DNA from: a virus
Virus record (IMG/VR): IMGVR_UViG_3300039050_000041
Span: 9,994 to 38,340 of that record
Reading direction: 5' to 3' (one strand)
DNA length: 28,347 nt
The notes under the pieces are model-generated. The model worked only from the letters and a program-made list of their open reading frames with translations, ran no database searches and was not told the DNA's origin. Position numbers and translations under genes: made by a program. Positions 27,519 to 28,347 of this stretch are shown here, in pieces. Position 1 is the stretch's first letter. Each line of letters starts with the position of its first letter.

Positions 27519-28347
27519 TAAAGTTGGAGAAAAGCCTTATTTAGGCATTCAAATTAATTATAACAAAGAAAAGAAACTAGATAAATTTAGTCTAGACACT
27601 TTAAAAGATAGATACTTCTGGGAGGAAGAAACACATGCACAAGAATCTTTTGCAAGGGCTGCAGTATTTGCAGCAACATATAAAACACACACTGACTTTG
27701 AGTTGGCTCAGAGATTGTATAATTACTGTTCCGATGGTTGGTTCATGTTTAGCACTCCTATACTTAGCAACGGGGGAACTAGTCGTGGGCTACCTATTAG
27801 CTGTTTCCTTAATTATGTACCTGACAGCCGTTCTGGTTTATCTACTCACTATGACGAAAACATTTGGTTGGCTAGTGCAGGTGGAGGCATTGGTGGATAT
27901 TGGGGAGATATTAGGAGTAACGGTATATCTACTTCTAACGGCAGTCGTTCTACTGGTTCAATTCCATTCATTCACGTAGTTGACTCTCAAATGTTAGCCT
28001 TTAATCAAGGGGTAACTAGGAGAGGAAGCTATGCTGCTTACATGGATATATCTCATCCAGAGATTGAAGAGTTTATTAACATGAGAAAAGAGTCTGGTGG
28101 AGATATAAATAGGAAAAATTTAAACTTACACAACGGTATTAATCTTACTAATGAGTTTTTAAAAGCTGTAGAAGAAGATGATAACTTTAGGTTGATAGAC
28201 CCCAAGACTAATGAAGCAGTAAAAACTGTGAATGCTCGTTCTCTTTGGTGGCAGTTAATTAATGCCAGAGCAGAAACTGGAGAGCCTTACTTAATTAATA
28301 TAGACACTTGTAATGAGCATTTACCACGAGGACAAAAAGATTTAGGT
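27508..28347 (+). CDS. Ribonucleotide reductase large subunit, N-terminal part
   Basis: 280 residues are visible, cut at the right edge. Start ATG 27508 has AGGAGGT and overlaps the DUF3310 gene. FSTPILSNGGTSRGLPISCF holds the first redox Cys (C99), followed by AGGGIGGYWGDIRSNG, GSIPFIHVVDSQMLAFNQG, then RRGSYAAYMDISHPEIEEFI, all reductase core segments. It makes deoxynucleotides for phage DNA. No ATP-cone precedes the core, so there is little overall activity control. Class I or class II cannot be decided without the C-terminus and the next gene. Confidence 0.9.
   Translation, partial: MSDDKVGEKPYLGIQINYNKEKKLDKFSLDTLKDRYFWEEETHAQESFARAAVFAATYKTHTDFELAQRLYNYCSDGWFMFSTPILSNGGTSRGLPISCFLNYVPDSRSGLSTHYDENIWLASAGGGIGGYWGDIRSNGISTSNGSRSTGSIPFIHVVDSQMLAFNQGVTRRGSYAAYMDISHPEIEEFINMRKESGGDINRKNLNLHNGINLTNEFLKAVEEDDNFRLIDPKTNEAVKTVNARSLWWQLINARAETGEPYLINIDTCNEHLPRGQKDLG

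Noticed and set aside
27635-27979. Rightward 114-codon hydrophobic frame
   Set aside because: It is an out-of-frame shadow inside the ribonucleotide reductase gene, whose own frame has clear family motifs.
1-28347. CRISPR array, tRNA genes, integrase, phage RNA polymerase
   Set aside because: I looked for regular spaced repeats, tRNA T-loop sequence, tyrosine or serine recombinase motifs and T7-type polymerase motifs and saw none in this window. The rest of the genome is not visible.

Overview
The window looks like a large part of the genome of a lytic, podovirus-like tailed phage with a T7-type replication module, probably infecting a marine alphaproteobacterium such as SAR11 or a relative. 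The evidence is strong A+T bias, very tight packing with ATGA and TAATG overlaps, the gene set (small and large terminase, portal, scaffold, HK97-type capsid, T7-like SSB, primase-helicase, family A polymerase, endonuclease I, a DUF3310-type protein and a ribonucleotide reductase), and resemblance of several small lysine-rich proteins to ones I remember from marine phages. The host assignment is inference. No phage RNA polymerase, integrase, CRISPR array or tRNA is visible here. All clear promoters are host sigma70-like. The phage is not complete in the window: a tail fibre-like gene runs off the left edge and the reductase gene runs off the right edge.

Layout. Positions 1-10272 form one long leftward late operon. 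In transcription order it encodes the small terminase, four basic or conserved small proteins, four tiny coupled genes, the large terminase, the portal (whose 3' end is overlapped by a second gene in another frame), a 300-aa structural protein, the scaffold, the capsid, a UUCG-loop terminator or attenuator, two small lysine-rich genes, a head-tail connector candidate and a tail fibre-like protein. It starts at a perfect consensus promoter so close to the first ATG that the small terminase mRNA should be leaderless or nearly so. A second perfect promoter starts only ten bases away and fires in the opposite direction.

Positions 10273-12686 are a control region. It holds a dense run of hairpins downstream of the rightward perfect promoter (a candidate structured RNA), a leftward two-gene cassette with its own promoter, a 20-base repeat on both sides of that cassette, tandem AGTTTTACRT repeats, a 35-base alternating purine-pyrimidine tract, and two promoters of a phage-specific family. 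The second of these promoters precedes another long structured non-coding stretch. From 12687 to 21022 lie about thirty very small rightward genes, mostly unrecognised, interrupted at 13784-14080 and 15346-15468 by structured spacers that carry further promoters of the same family. These are probably early host-takeover or regulatory genes (inference).

From 21046 to the right edge is the replication and nucleotide metabolism operon: SSB, an 83-aa protein, a terminator-like attenuator, primase-helicase, DNA polymerase, two PD-(D/E)XK nucleases, a small basic protein, endonuclease I, a DUF3310-type protein and ribonucleotide reductase. Together these would copy DNA, resolve branches, degrade host DNA and supply deoxynucleotides.

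The most unusual content is the set of three structured non-coding segments and the repeated hairpin-plus-promoter modules. I could not test any of them computationally.
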